From the NCBI GenBank assembly GCA_900470155.1, contig UBZT01000002.1, positions 1 through 64,000 on the forward strand: a stretch of 64,000 nucleotides of DNA, read 5' to 3'. The translations under genes and the position numbers were made by a program. Shown one piece after another: positions 8,692 to 17,490 of this stretch. Numbering within the stretch: the stretch's first letter is position 1; every line of letters starts with the position of its first letter. The stretch comes from Hyphomicrobiales bacterium (GTDB lineage: Bacteria > Pseudomonadota > Alphaproteobacteria > Rhizobiales > Rhizobiaceae). The notes below the pieces were generated by a model. It searched no databases, was not told where the DNA came from, and saw only the letters and a program-made list of their open reading frames with translations.

Positions 8692-9369
8692 CTAATCGAT
8701 GAACTCGCAGCCCGCCTCCTTGAGGACTTTGTCGACCCATTCACGATTGACCACGCCAGCCTCGGTCTCCCCCATCTGTTTCGTCTCAGCTTCGTGTTTC
8801 TTCGTCGCCGCCTTGAAAATCGCGGCTGCATCCGCCTTCGGAACGCAGACAACGCCGTCGATATCGCCAAGGATCAAGTCGCCGGGTTCGATGACCGTGC
8901 CGTTGATCGCGATCGGCAAGCCAATTTCGCCGGGGCCTGTGCGATAAGGGCCGCGATGAGTCACGCCGCGCGCAAAGACGGGAATATTCCGTTCCAGAAA
9001 AGCCTCGGCATCGCGGATCGCACCGTCCAGCACGAAACCCTTGACGCCGCGCCGGATTGCATGGGCGAGCATCAGTTCCCCCATCAGGGAATTTGCCATG
9101 TCGCCAGCGGCATCGACCACGATAATGTCGCCGGGTTGCGCCATGTCTATCGCCTTGTGCAGCATCAGATTGTCGCCAGGCCGCGTTCTGACGGTCAAGG
9201 CCGCGCCTGCGAGATTGCCGGACCGGTGCATCGGCCGCATGCCCGTGCCAAGCCCGCATATACGTGACATGGAATCGCTGACATTTGCGACCGGAAGGGC
9301 CTTGAACGATTCGACAAGTGCCGGATCGATACGATCCCAGTTCAGTTTGATACGAAATCCGTAAGTCAT
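8692..9369 (-). CDS. RraA-like / HMG-CHA aldolase family protein
   Basis: 225 aa. The RraA fold is shown by VANVSDSMSR, the metal and substrate region GELMLAHAIRRGVKGFVLDGAIRD (in two pieces) and LGDIDGVVCVP. In the aldolase branch the Gly-Glu-Leu loop and the Arg-Asp pair of GAIRD bind divalent metal and the pyruvyl group, and both are present. Start ATG 9369 has GAGG upstream; the frame runs on to 9462 without ribosome-site support. Last gene of the IclR operon. Aldol cleavage or oxaloacetate-type decarboxylation of a catabolic intermediate is more likely than RNase E regulation. Confidence 0.8.
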   Translation of the reverse strand: MTYGFRIKLNWDRIDPALVESFKALPVANVSDSMSRICGLGTGMRPMHRSGNLAGAALTVRTRPGDNLMLHKAIDMAQPGDIIVVDAAGDMANSLMGELMLAHAIRRGVKGFVLDGAIRDAEAFLERNIPVFARGVTHRGPYRTGPGEIGLPIAINGTVIEPGDLILGDIDGVVCVPKADAAAIFKAATKKHEAETKQMGETEAGVVNREWVDKVLKEAGCEFID

Positions 9370-9376
9370 GAGAGCC

Positions 9377-10393
9377 TCAGATGGAAAGTTCGGTGGGGCG
9401 GGCGACAGAACGCTCGTCCGGCTCATTGCCGTCGAGAATGCTGATGATGTGCTGGGCAGCAATCACGGCCATCGCGTCGGCGGAGCCGTAGGTGACGCCG
9501 CCGATATGCGGGGTGGCAATAAGTGTGCTCAAGGCCCAGAGCGGGCTATCGGCAGCCGGTGGTTCGGTGGCAAAGCTGTCGAGTGCGGCACCTGCAACCG
9601 TGCCTGCCGATAGCGCTTCAGCAAGCGCTGCCTCGTTGATGATGCCGCCGCGCGCGGTGTTGACCAGAACCGCGGTCTTCTTCATCAGGCCAAGCCGACG
9701 TGCGTCGATCAGGTCGCGGGTTGCAGCCGTCAGCGGGCAATGAATGCTGAGGATGTCCAGATCCGGCAACATGCGGTCGATATCGCTTGCCGAGGCGAAG
9801 CCGTCCGCTTCCGCGGCACCGGGAGCGAAGGGGTCGTGCACGACCACCTCCATGCCCAGCGCCTCCGCCATGCGCGCCGTTTCCCGCCCGATACCGCCGT
9901 AGCCGATCAGTCCGATTGTCGCTCCGAGAAAATCCTTGCCTATGAAGGTCGGCTTTGGCCATTCACCGCTTTTCACAGCCGTGTCGAGCGGCAAGATCTC
10001 CTTGATGAGGCTGAGCGCCAGCGCGATTGTATGTTCGGCAACGGCACGGGAGTTCGATCCCATCGCGCGCAGCACCGGGATCCCGAGCCGGGCGGCGGCG
10101 GCGATATCGACATTGTCGATACCCACGCCGTGCTTGGCGATGACCTTGAGATGGGGAGATGCGGCGATCACCTCCTCGGTAATGCGTCCCTGGCGCACCA
10201 TCATACCGTCGATCCCCAGGTCTCCGGCTCGTTTTGCGACAATGTCGGATGCATCATAGGGCGGCGAGAAGTACACATCGATGTCGTGCTCGTTCAGCAG
10301 CCGGATTGCCTTTTCGGCAATCGTGTTGTGGGTGACGAGGATGCGCCGGCCACGTTGGCCGTGCCGTGCGCCCTGGAGGCTGTCCTGGGTCAT
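9377..10393 (-). CDS. D-isomer-specific 2-hydroxyacid dehydrogenase
   Basis: 338 aa. N-terminal and C-terminal catalytic lobes flank a Rossmann domain with GYGGIGRE near residue 165. The catalytic Arg lies in NTARGG, the Glu in the DSFATEPP region and the His in TPHIGG. It resembles 3-phosphoglycerate or hydroxypyruvate dehydrogenase-like enzymes without an ACT domain. It overlaps the upstream lyase by ATGA and lies seven bases before the RraA-like gene. The likely role is NAD(P)-linked interconversion of a 2-hydroxy and a 2-oxo acid in the operon pathway. Confidence 0.85.
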   Translation of the reverse strand: MTQDSLQGARHGQRGRRILVTHNTIAEKAIRLLNEHDIDVYFSPPYDASDIVAKRAGDLGIDGMMVRQGRITEEVIAASPHLKVIAKHGVGIDNVDIAAAARLGIPVLRAMGSNSRAVAEHTIALALSLIKEILPLDTAVKSGEWPKPTFIGKDFLGATIGLIGYGGIGRETARMAEALGMEVVVHDPFAPGAAEADGFASASDIDRMLPDLDILSIHCPLTAATRDLIDARRLGLMKKTAVLVNTARGGIINEAALAEALSAGTVAGAALDSFATEPPAADSPLWALSTLIATPHIGGVTYGSADAMAVIAAQHIISILDGNEPDERSVARPTELSI

Positions 10394-11238
10394 GAGGTGG
10401 CCCGTCCTTTCTCAAATCGTAGAAGAAGATTTCGGGCACGTGTCACGATCGGCGCATCGATGAACCTGCCGTCCAGCATGAAGGCCCCTCGTCCCACGGC
10501 CGCCTCTTTTTCGTTGGCCGCAACGACTTTCTGGGCCCAGGCGATTTCTTCCGGGCTGGCCGCGAAACATTCGTTGAGGATCGGCACGACCGATGGGTGG
10601 ATGCAGGTTGCGCCGTCGAAGCCGAACTGACGCGCCTCCGAGGCCGCCGCGCGAAGTGCCTCCTTGTCGGCGAAATCGACCGTGGTCCGAAGCATGCCGA
10701 AGGAGAGCACCCCCGCCTCCTTGGCCGCATAATGGATCATCAGCTTGGGATACCGCAGCACTTCGGGTGTCGGCTGAGCACCCATGGCCGTTGCCAGATC
10801 TTCGCCACCAGAAGTGATCGCCAGGACCCGTGGACCGTGGGCGATGGAGCGAACTTCGAACAGGCCCTTCATGTCTTCGATCAAGGGAACAAACTCGATC
10901 GGTGCCCGCCCCGTCTCATGTCGTTCAAGATGTTCCGTGAGACCCGTGAGAATGTCGACGCTACCGACCTTGGGAATATAAAGCGCATCGGCTCCCGCCA
11001 GCGTCGCCGCCACGGCATCGTCAACCAGGCGGTCGCCATTGTTGATACGCACAAAAACCTGGCAGCCCATGCGCTTGATATCCGGCACCCATTTGGTCAG
11101 GTTGTCGCGCGCCTCGGTCTTTGCCGCTTCCGGCACGGCATCCTCAAGATCGACGATAACGACATCGGCGCCACGTTGCCCGGCCTTTTCCAGAAATCGC
11201 GGGGCATTGCCCGGGACATAAAGAAGCGAGGCGATCAT
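10390..11238 (-). CDS. CitE-like CoA-ester lyase (HpcH/HpaI family)
   Basis: 282 aa. LLYVPGNAPRFLEKA and DVVIVDLEDAVP mark the CitE / malyl-CoA / citramalyl-CoA lyase family; the conserved acidic residues of VDLEDAV help bind Mg2+. ITSGGEDLATAMG and CIHPSVVPILNE are further family blocks. Overlaps the CoA-transferase stop and the next start by four bases each. A beta-hydroxyacyl-CoA made by the transferase would be cleaved here to acetyl-CoA or similar plus an oxo acid. The exact acyl group is not visible. Confidence 0.85.
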   Translation of the reverse strand: MIASLLYVPGNAPRFLEKAGQRGADVVIVDLEDAVPEAAKTEARDNLTKWVPDIKRMGCQVFVRINNGDRLVDDAVAATLAGADALYIPKVGSVDILTGLTEHLERHETGRAPIEFVPLIEDMKGLFEVRSIAHGPRVLAITSGGEDLATAMGAQPTPEVLRYPKLMIHYAAKEAGVLSFGMLRTTVDFADKEALRAAASEARQFGFDGATCIHPSVVPILNECFAASPEEIAWAQKVVAANEKEAAVGRGAFMLDGRFIDAPIVTRARNLLLRFEKGRATS

Positions 11239-12440
11239 TCGTCCCCCTCCAGATCACCCAAGGTCATGCCGATTTCGGCCAAAATAGCCTCGGTCTGCTC
11301 GCCGACATCGGGCGCCGGGTGGCGAAAGACGCCGGGGGTCTGTGAAAACCGTGGGAATATGTTGTGCTGGGGAATGGTGCCGAGATCGGCATCCTCGACA
11401 TTGACCACAATCTCGCGCTCGGCGAAATGCCGGTCGGTGCTGATATCGGCAATGTCATAGACGGGACCAACGGTGGCGCCCGCCTTGCGCATCTCCGACA
11501 GGGCTTCGTCGCGGGTTCGTGTGAGAAACCAGGCCGCAAGCGCCGCGTCGACCAGTTCGCGGTGCTTCACGCGCTGCGCATTGGTCGCAAAGCGGGGGTC
11601 GTCCTTCATGTCGGGCCGACCGACGATCTCGAAGATGCGCATCGCGATCGCTTGCGTCGAGCCGGAGAGCGCCACATACTTGCCGTCACTACACAGATAC
11701 ACGTTGCGCGGCGAAACCGTGTTGGAGCCCGAGCCCGACCGTTCCTTGACCTTACCGGTGACATGATAGATCGAAGCCTCCGGTCCGAGCGATGCGAAGA
11801 TCGGCTCGAGCAGCGAGAGGTCGATGACCTGGCCTGCGGCATCGCCCCGTTCACGGGCAAACAGCGCCATCATCACCGCATTGGCTCCGGTCAAACCGGA
11901 AATCATGTCAGCCAGCGCCAGAGGCGGCAGAACCGGTTCACGGTCTGGGAACCCGGTGCGCATGGCAAAGCCGCTCATCGCTTCCACCAGCGTGCCAAAG
12001 CCGGGAAGCTTGGCATAGGGACCGGTCTGGCCGAAACCGGAAATCCGCACGATGACCAGCTTCGGGTTGAGTTCCAGCAGTGCGCTCGGAGACAATCCCA
12101 TCTCCTCGAGCGTGCCCGGCCGAAAGTTCTCGATAAAGACGTCGGCCGTCTCGAGCAGCTTCTTCAGCGCTTCCAACGCCTTCGGCTGGCGCAGATTGAG
12201 CGCGATCGAGCGTTTGTTGCGCCCATAGGTCTTCCAGTGGAGGGAATGACCATCGTCGCGCCATTCCCGCAAGGCATCCCCCTGTGGGGGCTCGACCTTG
12301 ACGACATCCGCACCGAAATCGCCGAGTTGGAGCGACAGCATATTGCCTGCCACGACACGACTGAGATCGATGACACGGATGCCGTGCAGCGGCCCCTTTC
12401 GATCGGGCTGGAATCGGACGGTCTTTGTATTTTCTGCCAT
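11235..12440 (-). CDS. CaiB/BaiF (family III) CoA transferase
   Basis: 401 aa, normal length for family III. N-terminal GIRVIDLSRVVAG and GADVVKVEPPQGD, then NKRSIALNLRQP, RISGFGQTGPYAK and the ALADMISG region are family blocks. GAGGTC precedes ATG 12440. Family III enzymes move CoA between acyl-CoA and a free acid by way of an aspartyl-CoA intermediate. Placed directly before the CitE-like lyase, it probably activates the imported acid. A second CaiB-type gene lies at 54972 in an unrelated operon. Confidence 0.88.
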   Translation of the reverse strand: MAENTKTVRFQPDRKGPLHGIRVIDLSRVVAGNMLSLQLGDFGADVVKVEPPQGDALREWRDDGHSLHWKTYGRNKRSIALNLRQPKALEALKKLLETADVFIENFRPGTLEEMGLSPSALLELNPKLVIVRISGFGQTGPYAKLPGFGTLVEAMSGFAMRTGFPDREPVLPPLALADMISGLTGANAVMMALFARERGDAAGQVIDLSLLEPIFASLGPEASIYHVTGKVKERSGSGSNTVSPRNVYLCSDGKYVALSGSTQAIAMRIFEIVGRPDMKDDPRFATNAQRVKHRELVDAALAAWFLTRTRDEALSEMRKAGATVGPVYDIADISTDRHFAEREIVVNVEDADLGTIPQHNIFPRFSQTPGVFRHPAPDVGEQTEAILAEIGMTLGDLEGDE

Positions 12441-12447
12441 CTTGACC

Positions 12448-13524
12448 TCAATTCTGGTCGCGCGTTCCGGGAAAAACGGCGCAATAGTCCTTGGGGATAT
12501 GCACCAGAATGGACCCTTCCTTCAGTTCCAGCGGTGTCTGGATCCGAAACTCGATCGAACCCGAGCGCACCGCATATTGCCAGACGGACCCGAGATAGGT
12601 TCGCTGCTCGATCTTGACCCGCAAGGTGTTGGGGCCGGTTTCGTTGACGATTCCGATCTTCTCTGGCCGAACAGCGACAACGACTGCGCCTGTCGCATCC
12701 GCGGGGCCTGGTGGCGTCACGATCTCGCTGCCATCAACCAGGCGGACCCGGGCTGCGTCCGTTCCGCTCTCGATCATTGTGCCATCGAAGAAATTCGATG
12801 ATCCAATGAAATCCGCAACAAAACTGTCGGCGGGCCGCTCGTAGATTTCGCGCGGCGTGCCGAGCTGGCGCATCCGACCCATGCTCATCACCGCAATCCG
12901 GTCTGAGACGGCAAGCGCTTCCGACTGGTCATGCGTGACGTATATGGTGGTGACCTTCAAGCGCTCCTGCAGTTCGCGAAGCCAGACGCGGGCGCGCTCG
13001 CGCAGTTTCGCATCGAGGTTCGACAGCGGTTCGTCGAGGAGCAGAAGAGGCGGCCGGTAGACCAGAGCACGTGCGAGCGCCACGCGCTGCTGCTGTCCGC
13101 CCGAAAGCTCGAAGGGATAACGGTTGGCGTAAGGCAGCATCTCGACGAGGCCCAGTGCCTCCTTGATGCGCTCGTCGCGTTCGGCCCTGCCGATCTTTCG
13201 AAGCGTCAGGGGGAAGGCAAGATTCTCCGCCACCGTCTTGTGCGGCCAAAGCGCATAAGACTGGAAAACAAGGCCGATATTGCGCTTTTCCGGCGGCACC
13301 GTGTTGTTCGGATTGCCGTCGAACAGCACCCGGTCGCCGATGCGGATGGTGCCGGATGTTGCGTGGTTGAGGCCGGCAACGGCAAACAGGGAGGTCGACT
13401 TGCCGCAGCCGGATGGTCCGAGCAGCGTCAGGAACTCGCCTGAAGCAACATGAATATTGAGATTGTCGACGGCCGTGACGGCGCCGTACTTGATGGTGAG
13501 GTTCTGAAGGACAAGATCAGCCAT
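12448..13524 (-). CDS. ABC transporter ATP-binding protein (FbpC/PotA type)
   Basis: 358 aa from ATG 13524. Walker A GPSGCGKST, signature [15 protein letters not shown], Walker B LLLLDEPLSNLD and His switch VTHDQSEA. The C-terminal part carries a TOBE domain (VVAVRPEKIGIV). GGGAG lies about ten bases upstream; the start overlaps the end of the permease gene by eight bases. The frame is open further upstream to 13614, but that stretch is permease coding sequence in another frame. Confidence 0.88.
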   Translation of the reverse strand: MADLVLQNLTIKYGAVTAVDNLNIHVASGEFLTLLGPSGCGKSTSLFAVAGLNHATSGTIRIGDRVLFDGNPNNTVPPEKRNIGLVFQSYALWPHKTVAENLAFPLTLRKIGRAERDERIKEALGLVEMLPYANRYPFELSGGQQQRVALARALVYRPPLLLLDEPLSNLDAKLRERARVWLRELQERLKVTTIYVTHDQSEALAVSDRIAVMSMGRMRQLGTPREIYERPADSFVADFIGSSNFFDGTMIESGTDAARVRLVDGSEIVTPPGPADATGAVVVAVRPEKIGIVNETGPNTLRVKIEQRTYLGSVWQYAVRSGSIEFRIQTPLELKEGSILVHIPKDYCAVFPGTRDQN

Positions 13525-15235
13525 AGATTTTGGCTCCCATGACGCGGCGTGCGAGAATGACGAACGCGGCGGTAATGATGACTTGGATGGTTGCAAGGGC
13601 GGAGACCGGGCCATTGTCGCCCTGGGCGACGAGTTGCAGCATGGTGGTGCCGATAATCTCGGATCCGGGCTGGTAGAGAAAGGCCGCCGTCACATATTCC
13701 TTGAAGAAGTGGATGAAGAGCAGCGCATAGCAGCTGAACAGCGCCGGCTTCAGGATAGGCACGATGATGCGCGTCACCGTCGTCCACCAGTCCGCGCCGG
13801 AAATGCGCGCCCCTCGGTCGAGTTCCTCTCCGATCTGCGCAAGTGCCGGGGCGATGGCGCCGAAGCCGACAGGAATATAGCGGATCATGAAGGCAAGGAT
13901 GAGCACGGCGATCGTGCCGCGTATGATATCGGCTCCCGGCAGCCAGATAATGGCGTAAAAGAAGCCGAGGCCGGCAATGATGCCCGGTAGCGCGCGCGGG
14001 AAGAGAGCGATGTATTCGAGCGCGCGATTGTGACGGAAGTCCGAACGACGCGCGACCAGAGCGATCACCAGGATGAAGAATGTGCCGATCGCCGCGCCGA
14101 TCGTTGCGACAAGTACCGAGTTGACGATCGAGCGGACATAATTGGCCGATCCCATGACAAGCTCAAAATTGGCGGTTGTCAGCACTTTCCAGAATGGGAT
14201 CAGCGGGGTGAGAAAACTCACCATCGAGCGCATGAAGATGCCGCCGAAAATCGAGATGATCGTCAGAAAGGCAAAGGCGAAGACAAAGATGAAGGCCGGC
14301 CAACGCCATGCGCCGAGATCAAGTGTCGAAGGACGACTTGCCTTGCCGCGCACGGTGACGAAGCGACCGGACGACTTCATCAGGAAGCCCTGGAGCCAGA
14401 CGAGAAGGGCAACCACGATCAAAAGAATAACGGCAGCGGCGCCGACGATGCCGTATTCCGGGCGCACTGAGGCATTGATGCCAGCGTTGTAGAGGAAGGT
14501 GGTTACCGTCTGAATACCGGAAGGGCCGCCAAACAGCAGCGGGATGGCAAGCATCTCGATGCCAACGACAAAGTTCAACACGGCTGAATAAATGATCGCA
14601 GGGCGGATCATCGGAATGGTCACCGAAAACAGCGCCCGGAAAGGTCCCGCACCCGTCGAACGCGCGGCGTCTTCCAATAGCGGATCGGCCTTGGTGACGG
14701 CGGCCAGACACATGAGATAGGTGAGCGGTGCCTGACTCAGCCCCGCAACGACGCCCATGCCTGTGACACTGTAGAGGTTCCACGGCGCTCCGCCGAGATA
14801 GGTCTTGGCTGCAAGTGTCATGAAGCCCGACGGGCCGTACATGGTGAACCAGCCAAAGGCGATGACGAGGTTCGAGACGAACAACGGCCAGATGAAGATT
14901 TCACCGAGCCACTTGCGTCCCGGCAGATTGGTACGCCCGACCAGAACGGCCATGATCGCGCCGAAGACCTGCGCAATGACCATCGTCAAGGCACCGAAGT
15001 AAAGCGTGTTGAAAAAGACGCCGGCCATGCCGGGTTCGCTGAATAGGCGGCTGAAGTTGCCGACCGTCAGGACAGCCGTCTCGTCATAGAGGGGCTTGTC
15101 GAGGAAGGCCTGGAAGATGATCGGGGTGATTGGACCGAATACGAGGATCGTCGTCAGCGCCGCAACGCCCCAGTAGATCGCACGCGATCGGTCTATCCCC
15201 CTTCCGGCCTCGCCGGCGTGGCTGATATCCGTCAT
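13517..15235 (-). CDS. ABC transporter permease, fused two-domain (FbpB/AfuB type)
   Basis: 572 aa with about 12 transmembrane helices in two BPD_transp_1 repeats. Coupling loops are DAARSTGAGPFRALFSVTIP near residue 195 and ELDRGARISGADWWTTVTRI near residue 475. A fused permease of this length is typical of ferric-iron-type systems whose relatives also import phosphorylated or carboxylated organics. The single gene replaces a pair of permeases. It follows the binding-protein gene after a hairpin at 15260-15289. Confidence 0.88.
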   Translation of the reverse strand: MTDISHAGEAGRGIDRSRAIYWGVAALTTILVFGPITPIIFQAFLDKPLYDETAVLTVGNFSRLFSEPGMAGVFFNTLYFGALTMVIAQVFGAIMAVLVGRTNLPGRKWLGEIFIWPLFVSNLVIAFGWFTMYGPSGFMTLAAKTYLGGAPWNLYSVTGMGVVAGLSQAPLTYLMCLAAVTKADPLLEDAARSTGAGPFRALFSVTIPMIRPAIIYSAVLNFVVGIEMLAIPLLFGGPSGIQTVTTFLYNAGINASVRPEYGIVGAAAVILLIVVALLVWLQGFLMKSSGRFVTVRGKASRPSTLDLGAWRWPAFIFVFAFAFLTIISIFGGIFMRSMVSFLTPLIPFWKVLTTANFELVMGSANYVRSIVNSVLVATIGAAIGTFFILVIALVARRSDFRHNRALEYIALFPRALPGIIAGLGFFYAIIWLPGADIIRGTIAVLILAFMIRYIPVGFGAIAPALAQIGEELDRGARISGADWWTTVTRIIVPILKPALFSCYALLFIHFFKEYVTAAFLYQPGSEIIGTTMLQLVAQGDNGPVSALATIQVIITAAFVILARRVMGAKIYG

Positions 15236-15259
15236 CGAATTTTCCTGTCAGGGTTGGTG

Positions 15260-15289
15260 GAGGGCCGCCACGAAACGTGGACGGCCCTC
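15260..15289 (-). other. Intergenic hairpin after binding-protein gene
   Basis: GAGGGCCG...CCACG pairs with CGTGG...CGGCCCTC around a three-base loop, with one bulged base. No T-run follows on the minus strand, so readthrough into the permease is expected. Confidence 0.6.
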
Positions 15290-15299
15290 GGGCCGAGCC

Positions 15300-16397
15300 T
15301 TAGCGGCCAGCGATTGCCGCGTTCCACTTCTCGACGAAGGGGCCCGCTTCGGTGATCAGGCGCTGATCGAAACCTGCGATGATCATGTTGTCATTGCCGA
15401 CCGTCTCGCCGATCTTCTGGAAGGTGTAGCGTACCTGGTCCTCAGCGACGTCTTCACGGTAGGGAACCAGCCCGCCCTTGCCGACGAGCGTCTGACCTTC
15501 CTGGCTCAGGGCATAGTCGACGAAGAGCTTGGCAGAGTTCGGATTGGCAGCGCCCTTGGGAATGCCCATGCCGCGCAGCATCATGATCGTGCCGTCGTCG
15601 GGAAAGGCAAAGCCGAGGATCTCGCCGCCCGGCTGTTCCAGTCGCGGAAAGATGGTGATCCCCGACACGGCAATGCCCATCAAATATTCGCCGGTCGCGA
15701 TCTTTTCATTCATCGGACCGCCGGAGGTCTCACCGCGGATCATCGGTCCGATCTTGCGAAGGTCACTCCAGCCTTGCTCACCCTTCTTGTTCATATAGCT
15801 CCACCAGGCGCTCAGTCCAAAACTGTTGCGCGCAGCGTCGTAGGTGGTGATCTTGCCTTTGAAATTGTCCGGTGCGGCTGTCGCTGCGGCAACCAATGAC
15901 GCAAAACCCTTCGGACGCTGGTCTTCTGGCAGCAGCGCTGCATTGTAGGTGATGACAAGCGGATCCGTCGAAAGGACATTCACGCCCGGATACGGATTTG
16001 CGAATTCCGGCAGCTTCGCCACTTCCGGACTTTTGTAGTCTTCCATCAGCCCGTCCTTGCCATAGGACGCCCAGCGGTCATTGGCACCGGACACCAGAAG
16101 ATCGGCGGTGCGGGCGCTCGATCCCTTTTCAGCCTCCCAGCGAGAGTGCACCGTGCCGGAACCCAGGTCGATGGTCTCGACCTTCACCCAAGGATACTTG
16201 GCCTTAAAGCCTTCGAGGATCGGCTGCCAGTTATTGTCCGCCATGTTGGAATAGATCATCAGCCCGGCTTCGGAGCGCGACCCTTCGATGATCGTCGAAT
16301 ACTCGGCTGGATAGCCCTCAGGCACGTCCTGCGCTTGAGCCGTGCCGGCTATGCCGACGAGCAACCCTGCAACGGCCGAAAGTGTGGTCAATTTCAT
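15300..16397 (-). CDS. AfuA/FbpA-type ABC transporter substrate-binding protein
   Basis: 365 aa. Signal peptide about residues 1-22 (GTAQAQ). LMIYSNMADNNWQPILEGFKAK and the DLLVSGANDRW region fit the extracellular binding family related to iron(III) and 2-aminoethylphosphonate carriers. The tyrosines that mark true ferric binders are not clearly arranged, so an organic acid ligand fits the operon better. GGGAGG lies six bases before ATG 16397, and the IclR stop codon falls inside this ribosome site, so the two genes are tightly coupled. Confidence 0.85.
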   Translation of the reverse strand: MKLTTLSAVAGLLVGIAGTAQAQDVPEGYPAEYSTIIEGSRSEAGLMIYSNMADNNWQPILEGFKAKYPWVKVETIDLGSGTVHSRWEAEKGSSARTADLLVSGANDRWASYGKDGLMEDYKSPEVAKLPEFANPYPGVNVLSTDPLVITYNAALLPEDQRPKGFASLVAAATAAPDNFKGKITTYDAARNSFGLSAWWSYMNKKGEQGWSDLRKIGPMIRGETSGGPMNEKIATGEYLMGIAVSGITIFPRLEQPGGEILGFAFPDDGTIMMLRGMGIPKGAANPNSAKLFVDYALSQEGQTLVGKGGLVPYREDVAEDQVRYTFQKIGETVGNDNMIIAGFDQRLITEAGPFVEKWNAAIAGR

Positions 16398-16400
16398 TGC

Positions 16401-17153
16401 TTACCTCCCTTTGGATATACGACGACGGCGACGCGTCAGCTCCTCACTGATCGCGACCGCGGTTTCCCTGACCACTTCACTTATGCGGCCGGAATTCGAG
16501 ATGAATCTTGCCTGGGGACCGGAAATATTGAACGCGGCGATGACCTCGCCACTCGCTCCGAAGATGGGAGCGGCAGCGCCCGCCGCTCCTTCAACAATCC
16601 CCATCGGATTGACGTAGAAGCCTGCAGCCCTGGCGCTTGTGATCGCGTCTCGCAGCTTTTCCTCTTCCGCTTCGGAAAGACAAGCAGCGGCCACATAGCT
16701 GTCGATCGTTGCATCAGTTCCGGCCGCAAGTAGCACAACGCCGCTGGCGACCTTGTGCGCCGGGCGCGTTGGAACGATGTCGCGGTCGTAGAGTATCTCA
16801 CGCTTCGGCAGGACCTTGTTGAGATATCGGATTGACTGCCCTTCGAGCACAGCAATGAAGCCGCTCTCCCCGGTCTGCTCCACCGCCGCGAGCAAATAGG
16901 GTGATATCAGCGCGATCAGCGCACCATAGTTCTGACCGTCGGAGGAAATTTCTCCAGGCAGGCGACGCAGTGCGTATTCCCCGCTTTCAAGCCGCTGCAC
17001 ATAGCCGCGCTCTGTCAGTGACTGCAGCATTTGCAATGCGCTCGACTTCGGCATGGCCAAGGCGGCAGCAATCTCTGACAGGCCGGCTGGACCCGTCGAA
17101 GCGGCAAACCACTCGATCATATCAAGAACGCGCTCGACACCACGACCACTCAA
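16401..17153 (-). CDS. IclR-family transcriptional regulator, TTG start proposed
   Basis: 250 aa. N-terminal winged helix (SGRGVERVLDMIEWFAA, then GLSEIAAALAMPKSSALQML) and a C-terminal IclR effector domain with GFYVNPMGIVEGAAGAAAPIF. The frame is open to ATG 17222 and ATG 17189, but neither has a ribosome site. TTG 17153 has GGGAGGG seven bases upstream and gives the usual short N-terminal lead before the winged helix. The stretch before it contains a near-perfect palindrome that would be an autoregulatory operator. First gene of the eight-gene operon, three bases from the binding-protein gene. Confidence 0.8.
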   Translation of the reverse strand: MSGRGVERVLDMIEWFAASTGPAGLSEIAAALAMPKSSALQMLQSLTERGYVQRLESGEYALRRLPGEISSDGQNYGALIALISPYLLAAVEQTGESGFIAVLEGQSIRYLNKVLPKREILYDRDIVPTRPAHKVASGVVLLAAGTDATIDSYVAAACLSEAEEEKLRDAITSARAAGFYVNPMGIVEGAAGAAAPIFGASGEVIAAFNISGPQARFISNSGRISEVVRETAVAISEELTRRRRRISKGR

Positions 17154-17171
17154 AAGAGACCCTCCCAGATC

Positions 17172-17187
17172 GTTCACTATATTGAAC
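17172..17187. promoter_or_regulatory. Candidate IclR operator
   Basis: GTTCACTATATTGAAC, a 16-bp palindrome with one mismatched pair, 19 bp upstream of the proposed TTG start in an AT-rich patch. Size and symmetry match IclR-type operators. Confidence 0.5.
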
Positions 17188-17490
17188 ATCTTTATAATAC
17201 TGAATGATATAGTCGTGGTCAATCGTGAATTCGGGTTTTCAGATCCTCACCTCGTTTCGGCAGGAATGCCAAAGCTTGGAGACGTGATGCGCGGCCGATT
17301 TTAAAGGGTGAAGTTCGGGTCAGTCGCCAATCCTCGCGTGAAGCAACCAGATCACGGATCCGCAGCCGTATTACGCTTACAGATCAGCATCCTGAGGAAG
17401 CTGATGAGCGCCAAGCCATCTTGTCTTGCCGGCGATAGCGGCGCTCCGGACACAGGAGTTCTGCCACGAAGAAAGGAAATGCAACCGCGC

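Noticed and set aside
11364..12617. 417-codon plus-strand frame opposite the CoA-transferase gene
   Set aside because: Antisense shadow in high-GC sequence; composition unlike a protein and no motif.
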